Assembly: GCA_963785125.1 (NCBI GenBank)
Contig: CAWATU010000007.1
Location: forward strand, 558,001-622,000
Source of the DNA: QHXN01 sp963785125
Lineage (GTDB): Bacteria; Acidobacteriota; Blastocatellia; Pyrinomonadales; Pyrinomonadaceae
Reading direction: 5' to 3'
DNA: 64,000 nt
Position 1 is the first letter of the stretch. The number at the start of each line of letters is the position of its first letter. Below, piece by piece: positions 44,134 to 55,946 of this stretch. A program made the translations under genes and the position numbers. The notes beneath the pieces were generated by a model that saw only the letters and a program-made list of their open reading frames with translations, searched no databases and was not told where the DNA came from.

Positions 44134-46053
44134 ATGGCTTTAGCTGAATCATTGTTGAGGCAATTAGAAGACCCGAGTTTAACCCATGACGAGCGGGTGC
44201 GGCTCCGGTGCGAGATAGCCGCGGATTTTGAACACAGAGGTCAGTATGCGGCGGCAAGTAACGCGCTCGGCGAGCTGTGGCGTGGCATCGGCCTGCGTCC
44301 AACCCTCGAAGGGTTGTCTGAGTGCACGGCAGCGGAGGTGCTCTTGCGCGTCGGGGCGTTGTCAGGCTGGCTCGCCAGTGCTGCGCAGGATAAAGAGGGC
44401 CAGCAGGTGGCCAAAGACCTGATCAGCGAGAGTATCACACGCTTTGAATCTCTGAGGGAATCGGCTAGAGCATCTGCCGCGCAGAGTGATTTGGGCTTCA
44501 TCTATTGGAGAGAGGGCGCGTTCGATGAGGCGCGTGTGATATACGCTGATGCGCTCAAGAAACTCACCGACAAAGTTTCGCCAGAGTTACAGGGGAAAAT
44601 TTTAATTCGCTGTGTGCTGGTGGAATCATGCAGTGGCCGGTACAACGAATCACTTCGCATTCTGACAGATTCGACCAAGCTATTTGAAGAGAATGTAACC
44701 GATGCATTGAAGGGTAAATTTCATAACGAGTTTGGCTTAGTGTTGAGGAAGTTAGGAACGGCCGAGCGCAGACGTGATTACATAGACCGCGCGATCATCG
44801 AATACACAGCCGCGTCGTATTACTTCGAGCAAGCTGGACATACCAGCTACCGGGCACGCGCCGAAAACAATCTCGGATTCTTGCTTTATATCGTCCGCCG
44901 GTATGATGATGCCCATGATCACCTCAACAATGCGCGCGTGCTGTTCCTCGCGGTCAGGGATAAAGGCAGTGTCGCCCAAGTGGATGAGACGCGCGCCCGC
45001 CTCCTGCTAGCACAGGGGCGAACGAAAGAGGCAGAACGCGCTATACGAGAGGTCGTACGAGTGCTAGCCAGAGGCGGCGAGCAGGGTCCGTACGCTGAGG
45101 CACTCACGACGCAGGGGCGTGTGCTAACGAAGCTGGGTAACTTCCCCGAATCCCGCAACACACTGCGGAGGGCCGCCAACGTCGCCGAGGCATCCGGAGC
45201 CGTCGAGGACGCGGGGCGGGCACTGCTTACTCTCATCGAGGAGCACGGCGAGCGCATCAGCGAGCGCGAGCTATTAGAGGTTTACCGGCGCGCGGATAAT
45301 TTGCTCAAGCACACTCAGGACGCCGAGACGATAGCGCGTCTGCGCGCATGCGCGAGCGGGATCGTGGCCGCGCGCCTCGCCACCTCGCCGCCTCAGCGTC
45401 GCCGGAGCGTCGCAGACTTCTGGGCCGGCTTCAATCTCCCCGAGAAGGTACACGCCTACGAGGCCCGATACGTCCGCCGGGCCTTAATAGACGCTAAAGG
45501 GAGCATCACGCACGCCGCGCGCTTATTAGGCTGGGACTACCACGGCACGCTCCAGTCAATGCTTGACGAAGGCGGCCGTCATCACGACCTCGCGCACCTG
45601 CGCACCCCGCTTGAGAAGAGAAAGAAGAGTATCATCGGCGTCAGCCGCGCCAAGCGACGCCGGGGCAAGCGGCGTGTCATCAAAATCCTCCATGTCGAAG
45701 ATTACAAGCTGGTTGCCCAAGCCGTGAGAGACACCTTAGAGGCCCTGGGCTGGAAGGTCGAGACCTGCGCCGACGGCGGCGAGGCGATGAAGATTCTTGC
45801 CGGCGACGAGCCTTACAACGTTCTCATCTTCGACTACGATTTGCCCGGCCACAACGGGGTCGAGTTGACGCGCCGCGCCCGCGCACTCCCCCACCGCCGA
45901 CGAACTCCCATCATCATGTTCTCGGCCAGCAACATCGAACAGGACGCTTGGCGCGCCGGCGCTAGTGCTGTTCTACGAAAGCCGGACGAAGTGGGACGCC
46001 TTTCCGAAACGGTTACGCGCCTACTGAGCAAAGACCCAACTGGTAGGCAATGA
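44134..46053 (+). CDS. TPR regulator with Fis-type HTH and receiver domain
   Basis: A 639-residue protein. About 400 residues are tetratricopeptide-like helical repeats (AAASNALGELWRG, ARAENNLGFLLYIVRRYDDA, AEALTTQGRVLTKLGNFPES). A Fis-type helix-turn-helix follows (VRRALIDAKGSITHAARLLGW, about 448-470), then a C-terminal receiver with phosphoacceptor Asp567 (VLIFDYDLPGHNG) and Lys in VLRKPDE. The order TPR-HTH-receiver is unusual: a response regulator normally has its receiver first. The TPR part may bind a peptide or protein. It starts 133 bp from the divergent small peptide gene. Confidence 0.88.
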   Translation: MALAESLLRQLEDPSLTHDERVRLRCEIAADFEHRGQYAAASNALGELWRGIGLRPTLEGLSECTAAEVLLRVGALSGWLASAAQDKEGQQVAKDLISESITRFESLRESARASAAQSDLGFIYWREGAFDEARVIYADALKKLTDKVSPELQGKILIRCVLVESCSGRYNESLRILTDSTKLFEENVTDALKGKFHNEFGLVLRKLGTAERRRDYIDRAIIEYTAASYYFEQAGHTSYRARAENNLGFLLYIVRRYDDAHDHLNNARVLFLAVRDKGSVAQVDETRARLLLAQGRTKEAERAIREVVRVLARGGEQGPYAEALTTQGRVLTKLGNFPESRNTLRRAANVAEASGAVEDAGRALLTLIEEHGERISERELLEVYRRADNLLKHTQDAETIARLRACASGIVAARLATSPPQRRRSVADFWAGFNLPEKVHAYEARYVRRALIDAKGSITHAARLLGWDYHGTLQSMLDEGGRHHDLAHLRTPLEKRKKSIIGVSRAKRRRGKRRVIKILHVEDYKLVAQAVRDTLEALGWKVETCADGGEAMKILAGDEPYNVLIFDYDLPGHNGVELTRRARALPHRRRTPIIMFSASNIEQDAWRAGASAVLRKPDEVGRLSETVTRLLSKDPTGRQ

Positions 46054-46192
46054 TTGCTGCGAGATGATCGAACCGACTGCCCGAAGGGGGCGCGACTCCC
46101 TTAAGCACCTCCGCTTCAAGTAGATAGGATTGAGTCAGGCCAAGTATAAAAGAACTTTCTGATTCTTTAGCGCCTGCACATTACCCTCTCTA

Positions 46193-47254
46193 TTACCCCT
46201 TTTTAAGGGTACTACCCTTTTTCCGCCAGAGCGCCCCCGGCCCCCGCCCCAAGACTTCAACCCGCCCCGCCTCTTTAAGCCCGCGCAACACCCGTCGCAC
46301 CATATCACGGCTTACCCCAGGGCAAGCTCTCTCCAGATCGTTAACCGTAAAAGAGCCCGTCATAGATTCGACGGCGGCTTCAACCATCTCGGTCTTCGCG
46401 CCCTTCGGGGAGGCCGTCTGTCCCACCCTCCTCTCGAACTCTCCGTAGGCAAGCTTCAAAACGTAGAGCAGGAAGTTTATCAGCGGCCACGGGTCGTGCT
46501 TCGCCTCGTGCCACCGTTGAGAGCTGGCCTCCAGCGTCTCGTAATACCGCTCCTTATTCTCCTCAATCAACCGCTCTAGGCTGATGTAGCGCCCCACCTC
46601 ATAGCCGAGCTGATAGCACCCGGCGAGCATCAGCAGCCGGGACACGCGCCCGTTGCCGTCGCGGAAAGGGTGTATACATAGGAAGTCGAGATTGAAGGCG
46701 GCGAGCGCGAGTAAAGGATGAACCCAACGTTCCTGAAGGCACCTGTCCCAACTCTCAACTAACCCCAGAATGTAGCGCGGAGTATCGGCGGCCCTTACGG
46801 TCGAGAATCGGACTCTCTGCCGGCCGTCTGGGTACTTCTCGATGATGTCGCTGTCGCGCCCCTTATATTGCCCCGCGTCGCCGAGCCCGGCCCGGCAGAG
46901 CCGGTGCAGGTCTCCAATCAACTCTTCGGTGATTCGCAGCTTCGGGCCCTGCTCGTGAATCAGCTTTAATGCGTCACGATAGCCCCGTACCTCCTCCTCG
47001 TCGCGGTCGCGCAGGTGCGACTTCCCGAAGAGCACTGTCCCGATTCTCGCCTGGTCTACCTGGACGCCCTCGATCCTGTTAGAAGAGACCGCGCTTTCAA
47101 TGATCGCGTGCTCCCGCAGAACCTTCAGCTTCTGCGGTGACTGACTGGTGAAGAGTTCCTGCCTCCCGCGCGCCTCGCCCAAGTCGGCGAGATACCAGCT
47201 CGTCGTCAAGGGGACATGCTCGACCTGCTGCTCGAATTGTCTGAACGTGTTCAT
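46193..47254 (-). CDS. Fic-family protein with C-terminal winged helix
   Basis: A 353-residue AMPylase-type protein. The N-terminal inhibitory helix motif SSNRIEG marks it as self-inhibited by its own Glu. The Fic active site is HPFRDGNGRVSR with catalytic His195. A C-terminal helix-turn-helix (about 298-340, FTVNDLERACPGVSRDMVRR) suggests it also binds DNA and controls transcription. Fic enzymes transfer AMP to target proteins. It stands alone between the TPR regulator and the SWIM gene, which is divergent from it. Confidence 0.9.
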   Translation of the reverse strand: MNTFRQFEQQVEHVPLTTSWYLADLGEARGRQELFTSQSPQKLKVLREHAIIESAVSSNRIEGVQVDQARIGTVLFGKSHLRDRDEEEVRGYRDALKLIHEQGPKLRITEELIGDLHRLCRAGLGDAGQYKGRDSDIIEKYPDGRQRVRFSTVRAADTPRYILGLVESWDRCLQERWVHPLLALAAFNLDFLCIHPFRDGNGRVSRLLMLAGCYQLGYEVGRYISLERLIEENKERYYETLEASSQRWHEAKHDPWPLINFLLYVLKLAYGEFERRVGQTASPKGAKTEMVEAAVESMTGSFTVNDLERACPGVSRDMVRRVLRGLKEAGRVEVLGRGPGALWRKKGSTLKKG

Positions 47255-47399
47255 CCTGAAAGTTGTATGGCTTAACCGACGGAACCCGCCCGCGAGTCTT
47301 AGAGCGCTTACCGGAGGGCATAGAGAATAGCATCAAGGGAGCCGCACTGAGTATGATGCTCCCAGAGTTGCCGAAATTCGCACGCGGGAGGAGGGCGCT

Positions 47400-49202
47400 A
47401 TGTCCTCTCTAACACTGTCGGAGGCGGCTATCCGAGCGGGCGCGAATGAGAAGAGCTTCGCACGCGGGCGTGAACTCTTCCGCCGCGGCGCCGTCTCGCG
47501 CGCCGCGATTCAGGGCCATGCGCTCAGCGGTGTGTGCGAAGGCTCCGAGGCACCTTTCTACAGGGTGTGCGCCGAGTTGGACGAAGGCGGCGTCCGCTCC
47601 GCCTCCTGCACCTGCCCCTACGACTTCGGCGGCTACTGCAAGCACGTCATCGCCCTGCTGCTCTCCTACGCGCACGAACCCGGGAGTTTCGCCGCCCGCA
47701 AAGAGCCGGCGGAGTTACTGTCAGAACTCAGCCGCGAGCAATTGCTCGCGGTGTTGACGAGGCTGCTCGACGAGCAACCCGACCTGTACGAACTGATCGA
47801 GGCGGCGCTCGCCGCGCCGTCTGTTTCCGGCGGCGGCAAGACCACACCGCCCAGGCGCGGAGAGGTGGACGTTGAGGTCTACAGGCGGCGCGTGAGCGGC
47901 ATCATGCACGGCCTCGACCACGTGCGCGCGTCAGAGGCTTACTGGCACGTCGGCGGTCTTACGGACGAGTTGCGCGGCGTCGAGAGGAGCGCGCGGGAGT
48001 TCCTCGACGCGGGCGAAGCGGAGCCCGCCCTGAGGATTCTACTCACACTGGTGGAGGAGAGCAGCGACGGCTTCGAGTACATTGACGACTCGGACGGAGA
48101 ACTGGGCGACTTCCTTAACAACCTCAGCGCGACACTGGCCGAAGTCATTCTGAGCCTCGACCTAGACGAAGACGAGCGCGAAGACCTCCTGAGCGATCTC
48201 GACGACCTGCACGACCAACTCAGTGATTACGGCGTCGAAGGCTTGGGCGTCGCCATCCTGGCCGCCCGCCACGGGTGGGAAGAACTGCCGGCCTCGGCCC
48301 GCCGTGAAACGCGCAGTGGGTACAAAGATGAAGATGACGACGCCGAGGCAGACGAAGACGAATGGTATGCGTCTGAGTGGGCACCGGAAGCCCCGGTTCA
48401 GATCTTGACGCGCGCGAAACTTAACGTCCTGGAGCGGCAGGGGCGGACGGATGACTATCTTGTGCTCTGCCTAAGTGCGGATGAGCATCTGCGCTATGCG
48501 CTCAAGCTGTTAAGCCTCGACCGCGCGCCTGAGGCCGTCTCCCACACCCTCAAACGCCTTACAGATGCAGACGAGGCCCTGACACTCGCGCAACGCCTGC
48601 GTGACTCTGGGCACCTAGACGAAGCGATGCGCGTCGGCGAACGCGGTCTACGGCTCAAGGGACACAAGGCGAGCCTCGGCCGTTGGCTCGGGGCCATCGA
48701 AGAGGCGCAGGGGCGCACCAAACAGGCGCTTGCAGCCTGGCTCGCGGCCTTCCGTGAAACTCCGTCTCTCGACCTGTGGCGGATGCTCAAGCGGCTGGCC
48801 GGACGGGGCTGGCCCAAGCTGAAGCCCAAGGCCATGTCATCCTTGGAGAAGTTCTACGACAAGCGGCCTCTGGCCGAAGTGCTCGTTGAGGAGCAGGAGT
48901 GGGACGCGGCTATCCGCCTCGCAGACAGGCACGCTCAGGAGCATGAGGTCGCCGCGATAGTGGCCGACGCGCTCATCACGCGCCGCCCTGAGTGGGTCAT
49001 CCGCGCGAGCGTTAAACACGCCGAGGCGCTGATCGTGCCCACGAAGAGCAGTCTCTACCCGGCAGCCGCCGACTGGCTCCGCCGCGCCAAGGCCGCCTAC
49101 GCGCACTCAGGGCGGACTGACGAATGGCAACAATACCTCCAACGACTAAAGGACCAATACAAGCGCCGCCCCGCGCTCATGGCTCAATTAAAGAGCTTGT
49201 AA
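47400..49202 (+). CDS. SWIM zinc-finger protein
   Basis: A 600-residue protein. The SWIM motif (Cys70, Cys72, Cys80, His82 in CTCPYDFGGYCKH) lies near the N-terminus and should bind zinc and nucleic acid or protein. The rest is helical, with an acidic stretch (about 300-325, DEDDDAEADEDE) and TPR-like repeats to the end. Proteins of this build are often found next to SNF2-type helicases, but none is present here. The function is unknown. Confidence 0.8.
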   Translation: MSSLTLSEAAIRAGANEKSFARGRELFRRGAVSRAAIQGHALSGVCEGSEAPFYRVCAELDEGGVRSASCTCPYDFGGYCKHVIALLLSYAHEPGSFAARKEPAELLSELSREQLLAVLTRLLDEQPDLYELIEAALAAPSVSGGGKTTPPRRGEVDVEVYRRRVSGIMHGLDHVRASEAYWHVGGLTDELRGVERSAREFLDAGEAEPALRILLTLVEESSDGFEYIDDSDGELGDFLNNLSATLAEVILSLDLDEDEREDLLSDLDDLHDQLSDYGVEGLGVAILAARHGWEELPASARRETRSGYKDEDDDAEADEDEWYASEWAPEAPVQILTRAKLNVLERQGRTDDYLVLCLSADEHLRYALKLLSLDRAPEAVSHTLKRLTDADEALTLAQRLRDSGHLDEAMRVGERGLRLKGHKASLGRWLGAIEEAQGRTKQALAAWLAAFRETPSLDLWRMLKRLAGRGWPKLKPKAMSSLEKFYDKRPLAEVLVEEQEWDAAIRLADRHAQEHEVAAIVADALITRRPEWVIRASVKHAEALIVPTKSSLYPAAADWLRRAKAAYAHSGRTDEWQQYLQRLKDQYKRRPALMAQLKSL

Positions 49203-49220
49203 GCATAAGCCGGCCTCACC

Positions 49221-49327
49221 CTTCCAACGCGGCACGTTCACGCGACCGTGGATGAAGGCGGAAGGCAAAGGCATAGGATCGCACCGTCGCTACTTCAGTA
49301 GAGCCACGTTCACTCAAGCGTGGAATG
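49221..49327 (+). repeat. Two degenerate CRISPR repeats (relic mini-array)
   Basis: 49292-49327 matches the 36-nt repeat of the array at 57234 at 26 of 36 positions without gaps. 49221-49256 matches at 23 of 36. Their starts are 71 bp apart, giving a 35-nt spacer, close to the 72-76 bp period of the live array. The stem bases CCACG/CGTGG are kept in the second copy, and both share the variant CACGTTCA. They lie just after the SWIM stop codon and 157 bp before the mod gene. Confidence 0.6.
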
Positions 49328-49483
49328 AGCAGTCCTTTCAATGGGATTAAAGCTGGTCGTGTGATCCGTCGAAACAGGACCCCTGCCTACTCTTCCTCGC
49401 ACGCCTTTAGAGGCCGCTCGCCAGATCAAGAAATTTGTGAGAGACTTTTTTAGCCGTTCAAAGTCATCAGGAAAATCTCTCGC

Positions 49484-50790
<1,307 letters not shown>

Positions 50791-50818
<28 letters not shown>

Positions 50819-52653
50819 AGGCCAATCCGTTTCTGGTTCTTGACACGAAGTTCTTCGGGCAGGAGTTCAAGGACAGGCTGCTGGCAAGCTTCGAGGATCT
50901 GGACGAGCAAACGGACGGGCTGCTGATTCACAGCGAGAATTTCCAGGCGCTCAACTTGCTTCAGGAACGGTACCGCGAGCAGGTGCAGTCCATTTACATC
51001 GACCCGCCGTATAACAGCGACGCCGGGCCCATCTCATATAAGAACGGATACCAACACTCCTCCTGGCTAGCCCTCCTGGAGAGCAGGCTGCTGTTAGGGA
51101 AACGCCTTCTTAACGAGGCGGGCATCCTGTGCGTCACCATTGACGATTACGAGGCGCATCGCCTGCGTCTTCTGTGCGAAAGGACATTCCCCGACCTCGA
51201 CACCTTAGGAATTATAGCCATCAAGAACAATCCGGCAGGTCGGACTGTCACAGTCGGCTTCTCGGTGTGTCACGAGTACGCCTTCTTCTACGGGCACCCG
51301 GATTTCGCGGAAGTGAACCGCCTGGAACACAGTGACGCACAAAAGGCGAGATACAAAGAGCAGGACGAACTCGGTTTCTTTGAGTGGACTAATTTCCGAA
51401 AGCATGGCGGGTTGAATACGTATCGGGCGGCGCGCCCCAGACAGTTTTATCCCATTTACGTTCGAGGTCAGAAAATCAGAATCCCTGACATGACCTGGGA
51501 TAATGCCGGGCGTCGGTGGGTCGTACACGAACACCCTGAGGCGGGCGAGGAGGTGCTGTTACCAGTCGACAATAAGGGGAAGGAGAGGATATGGGACTTC
51601 GTCGTTGATACTGCGCGGAAGAACTTAGACCACTTGATTGTCAGGAAAGATGCGAACGGCGAGACAGCCGTATACCGAAAATGGCGCATCAACGACGAAG
51701 GGCTGTTACCGCAAACGCTGTGGGACAAGTCAGCGTATTCGGCAGCCGAGTACGGCACCAATCTTCTAACCAGGCTTTTCGGCGTCACGCACGCGTTCAT
51801 GTTTCCGAAGTCTATTTACGCGGTCGCCGACTGTCTTAAAGTTAGCGGGCTGCGTAACGACCAGTCGGGGCTGGCTCTCGATTATTTCGCCGGCTCCGGT
51901 ACAACCGCACACGCCGTCATCAATCTAAACCGCGAGACCGGCGGCACTCGTAAATATCTGCTTGTCGAGTCGGGCGAATACTTCGACACCGTTCTCAAGT
52001 CGCGCGTTCAGAAAGTCGTCTACTCAAAAGACTGGCGCGACGGCAAACCGGTTTCGCGCGAAGGCTCAAGCCACCTGTTCAAGTACATACGCCTCGAATC
52101 CTATGAGGACGCGCTGAACAATATCGTAATAAGGCGCAACATGGAACAGGCTTCCCTGCTCGAAGCACACGAGGAGTTCCGCGAAGACTACATGCTCCGC
52201 TACATGCTCGACGTTGAGGCACGCGGCTCTGCCAGCCTCCTCAACGTCGAAGGTTTCGCGGACCCGTTCAACTATCAACTCTACGTCACTACCGGCGCGA
52301 GCGTGGGAGAGACGCGGCCCGTCGCCGTTGACTTGATAGAGACCTTCAACTACCTGCTCGGGCTGCGCGTCCAGCGCGTCGAGACTGTTTGCGGCTTCCG
52401 CGTTGTCAAGGGCACGAATCCCGAAGGCGAAAAGGTGCTCGTCATCTGGCGCAACACGCGCGAGAAGTCTAACGGCGACTTAGACCAGTTCTTTAGCGGG
52501 CAGGGCTACAACACGCGGGATAGAGAGTTCGACATCATCTACACGAACGGCGACAACAATCTGGAGAATCTGCGGCATCCGGATGAGACGTGGAAGGTGC
52601 GCCTCGTCGAAGAATCGTTCCAGCGCCTGATGTTTGATGTGCAGGACGTGTAG
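50791..52653 (+). CDS. mod: Type III Mod methyltransferase, catalytic part
   Basis: 620 residues in a frame that is open right up through the repeat. The upstream codons read I-A-T-L before VPLTTEFLKANPFLVLDT. The adenine-methyltransferase motif DPPYN is at Asp71, and the SAM-binding motif FAGSG is at 366-370, the beta-class order. With the N-terminal part it methylates adenine in a short asymmetric site and guides the Res subunit. A TTG at 50791 could start this piece alone, but it has no good ribosome site. Confidence 0.88.
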
Positions 52654-52707
52654 CGCAGGTTATCTGGCCCGGAGGTTTTCTCGGGATTACTTTACCGTAA
52701 AGATCAT

Positions 52708-55700
52708 ATGACAGTTGCAGCCGCACGCAGAACAAGGAAAGCGCGCACGCAGACCACGCCGCTCCGGTTCGACCAGCGCCTCGTCCTTAACCGTTGGATG
52801 CTGTCGCTCTTTGAGGTAGATACCTTCGAGCAGCTGGCCGAGACACTCAAAGGCCCCGACGCGGAAGGATTCGATGCCGACAATGTCTCACTCTTCCACC
52901 ACCGGCTCGCAGCGCGACGCTTCGAGCGCCATGAGTTGTCGGCGCAGCAGCTACTTGAGTACGACCAATCAATCGTACGCCACTGGCTGGCCATCACGGA
53001 GAAGCGCAACTCGACAGTGCATCGGCTCTATCCAAAATACTTTCAATACCTTTCTCTGCTCTTTACGGAGCTTTACCTCGACCGCTATTTTCGCGATCCG
53101 GCGCGGCTGCTCGCAGACCTCAACGCGCATGTCCGAGAGTTCAACGCCGGCAAGCCTGCGGCCAACCACGTCGAAGCTTACGAAGCGGGCGAACTCAACA
53201 AACTCGCCTTCTGGAACGCGACGGGGTCGGGCAAAACGCTCCTCATGCACGTCAATGTCCGGCAGTACCAGCACTATCTCCGTCTGCACAGCCGAGGGCG
53301 CGAGCTGAACCGCGTCATCCTGCTCACGCCCAACGAAGGACTTTCACGCCAGCATCTCGGGGAGTTTGCGGAATCGGGCGTCGCGGCTGAACTATTCGTC
53401 AAGGAGGGGCGCGGCCTCTTCGCTGGTCACTCTGTAGAGATCATAGACATCCACAAGCTCAAGGACGAGATGGGCGACAGGACGGTCGCCGTAGACGCCT
53501 TCGAGGGCAACAACCTCGTCCTCGTTGACGAGGGCCACCGAGGGGCCGGCGGCGTCGAGTGGATGGATAAGCGCAACCGCCTCTGTGAAAACGGATTCTC
53601 CTTTGAATACTCGGCCACGTTCGGTCAGGCCATCAAGGCCGCGCGGAATGCAAAGTTGGCGCAAGCATACGCCAAGTGCATACTCTTCGATTATTCCTAC
53701 AAGTACTTTTACCGCGACGGGTATGGCAAGGACTATCAAATTCTCAACCTACAGGATACCTCGCACGAAGAGATTCAAGAGCTTTACCTGACCGCCTGTT
53801 TCCTCGCCTTCTATCAACAACTGCGTCTCTTCCTAGACCAGCGCGACGCCTTCCGCCTTTACCTGATCGAACACCCCCTCTGGGTCTTTGTCGGCGGCAG
53901 CGTCAACGCGGTGCGGACGCAAAACGGGCGCAGGGTCTCAGACGTGCTCAGCATCTTGCTCTTCCTCGCGCGATTCGTGAAGAACCGTGCGGAGACCGTC
54001 AGGCGCATAGAACGACTGCGCACGGGCCACGCAGGGCTGCTCGACTCGCACAACCGGGAGATATTCGCGGGCGCGTTCAATTACCTAGCCGGGCAATCCC
54101 GTTCGTCCGAGGAACTCTACGACGACATGTTGCGGACTGCCCTTAATGCCCCCGTCCAAGCCGCGCTTCACGTCGAGAATTTGAGAGGTACTGACGGAGA
54201 GATTGCGTTGCGCCTCGGCGACGGCCCACCGTTCGGCGTCATTAACGTCGGCGACGCCGCCTCACTCTGCAAGCTCTGCGAAGAGCACGACGAACTGGTC
54301 CTCACCGAGCGCGAGTTCTCCGGCTCACTGTTCCGCGGTATCAACGACGGCGACACGACCGTCAACATTCTAATCGGCTCGAAGAAGTTCACCGAGGGTT
54401 GGAATAGCTGGCGCGTTTCGACCATGGGCCTGATGAATATAGGGCGCTCGGAAGGCTCCGAGATTATTCAGCTCTTCGGGCGCGGGGTGCGACTAAAGGG
54501 TTATGAGTTCGGCCTCAAGCGCAGCCGCCGCCTGGAGGATGTTCGCCCGCCCGGGCACATCGAGATGTTGGAGACGCTCAACATCTTCGGCATCCGATCC
54601 GACTACATGGCCCAGTTCAAGGAATACCTCGCGGACGAGGGCCTTCCCGCCAATGAGCAACGCACAGAGTTCGAGTTGCCGGTCATCACCAATCTGGGCA
54701 TAAAGAGGCTGCGTATGCTCCGCCTGAAGGAAGGTGTTGACTTTAAGCGCAACGGCCCGAAGCCCACGCTCGCGCACCTCGGCGGGCAACTGACCAGACA
54801 GTCGATCACGGTGGACTGGTACCCGAAGATACAGACCCGGCGCAGCAAGGGCCTAAGCTCGGCAACAGATGTCGTGGTGAAGGACTCCTGCAAGCTTGAG
54901 AGTTATCATCTGGCGTTTCTGGATGTGGAGGCAATCTTCTTTGAGTTGGAGCGCTTCAAGAACGAGCGCTCCTGGTACAACTTGAATCTGCCGCGCGAGA
55001 GCATCCGCGAGCTTTTGTCTTCACCCGACTGGTATCACCTGCTGATTCCTAAAGAGGAGATGGCCTTCACGAATTTTGACAAGGTGCGCCTGTGGCAGGA
55101 GATCGCCACGGTTCTGCTCAAGAAGTATTGCGACCGGTACTACAAGCACCGCAAGAACGAGTACGAAATGCCGCACCTTGAGCTATACGATCTGAGCGCG
55201 GACGACCCGAACTTCTTCAAGGATTACCGCTTCCTTATTGACGAATCGCGCGAGGACGTAATTGAGACACTCCGGGAACTCAAGCGCTCGATTGAGCGCG
55301 GGGAGTTGCGTGAAATTGACCTGGCAAACTTTCAGGCCATCTCCTTCGGTCAACACTTATATGAGCCTTTAGTTCACCTGAAGAGCGACTTGGTCGAGGT
55401 GCGCCCCGTCCATCTGAATAAAGGCGAGAGGGATTTTATTATCGACCTGCGCTCCTTCTACCAGGAGAATCGAGCGGCCTTCCGCGAGAAGGAGCTGTAC
55501 CTACTGCGTAACCAGAGCCGTGGGCGGGGCGTGGGATTTTTCGAAGCGGGCAACTTCTATCCGGATTTCATTCTCTGGCTCATCGACGGGCGGCACCAGC
55601 ACATCGCCTTCGTCGACCCGAAGGGCATTATTCATCTGAAAGGGCCGGATGATCCTAAGATCAGCTTTTACCGCACAATTAAAGACCTTGAGGCGCGGCT

Positions 55701-55875
55701 CGGCGACACGACTGTGACCTTGCACTCCTTCATACTCTCGCATACCCCTTACGAGCAGGTAAGCTGGTGGGACGGCGGTATGACCTTAGCCGACTTTGAA
55801 TCTCGCCACGTTCTATTTACGCAGCCGGATAGAAACACCTACATCGGCAAGCTGGTACACGAAATCTTAAGCTAG
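52708..55875 (+). CDS. res: Type III restriction subunit Res
   Basis: A 1055-residue helicase-nuclease. Walker A is NATGSGKT (170-177), the DEAD-type motif is VDEGH (Asp274-Glu275), and the later helicase motif is IIQLFGRGVRLKG. The nuclease core near the C-terminus is FYPDFILWLIDG and FVDPKG. Res needs Mod for target recognition, so when mod is OFF both activities should be silent. It begins 54 bp after mod. Confidence 0.9.
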   Translation: MTVAAARRTRKARTQTTPLRFDQRLVLNRWMLSLFEVDTFEQLAETLKGPDAEGFDADNVSLFHHRLAARRFERHELSAQQLLEYDQSIVRHWLAITEKRNSTVHRLYPKYFQYLSLLFTELYLDRYFRDPARLLADLNAHVREFNAGKPAANHVEAYEAGELNKLAFWNATGSGKTLLMHVNVRQYQHYLRLHSRGRELNRVILLTPNEGLSRQHLGEFAESGVAAELFVKEGRGLFAGHSVEIIDIHKLKDEMGDRTVAVDAFEGNNLVLVDEGHRGAGGVEWMDKRNRLCENGFSFEYSATFGQAIKAARNAKLAQAYAKCILFDYSYKYFYRDGYGKDYQILNLQDTSHEEIQELYLTACFLAFYQQLRLFLDQRDAFRLYLIEHPLWVFVGGSVNAVRTQNGRRVSDVLSILLFLARFVKNRAETVRRIERLRTGHAGLLDSHNREIFAGAFNYLAGQSRSSEELYDDMLRTALNAPVQAALHVENLRGTDGEIALRLGDGPPFGVINVGDAASLCKLCEEHDELVLTEREFSGSLFRGINDGDTTVNILIGSKKFTEGWNSWRVSTMGLMNIGRSEGSEIIQLFGRGVRLKGYEFGLKRSRRLEDVRPPGHIEMLETLNIFGIRSDYMAQFKEYLADEGLPANEQRTEFELPVITNLGIKRLRMLRLKEGVDFKRNGPKPTLAHLGGQLTRQSITVDWYPKIQTRRSKGLSSATDVVVKDSCKLESYHLAFLDVEAIFFELERFKNERSWYNLNLPRESIRELLSSPDWYHLLIPKEEMAFTNFDKVRLWQEIATVLLKKYCDRYYKHRKNEYEMPHLELYDLSADDPNFFKDYRFLIDESREDVIETLRELKRSIERGELREIDLANFQAISFGQHLYEPLVHLKSDLVEVRPVHLNKGERDFIIDLRSFYQENRAAFREKELYLLRNQSRGRGVGFFEAGNFYPDFILWLIDGRHQHIAFVDPKGIIHLKGPDDPKISFYRTIKDLEARLGDTTVTLHSFILSHTPYEQVSWWDGGMTLADFESRHVLFTQPDRNTYIGKLVHEILS

Positions 55876-55946
55876 GAGTCTATGTCCATCTCCGGTGGGG
55901 GTATGACTTACCATGAGCCGTGACGCGGGGCCAATGTGTAACCGGG

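Noticed and set aside
49336..49375. Third degenerate CRISPR repeat (TTTCAATGGG ... GTCGAAAC)
   Set aside because: Shares only 8 bases at one end and a short 3' end, has the wrong length and is out of phase with the other two.
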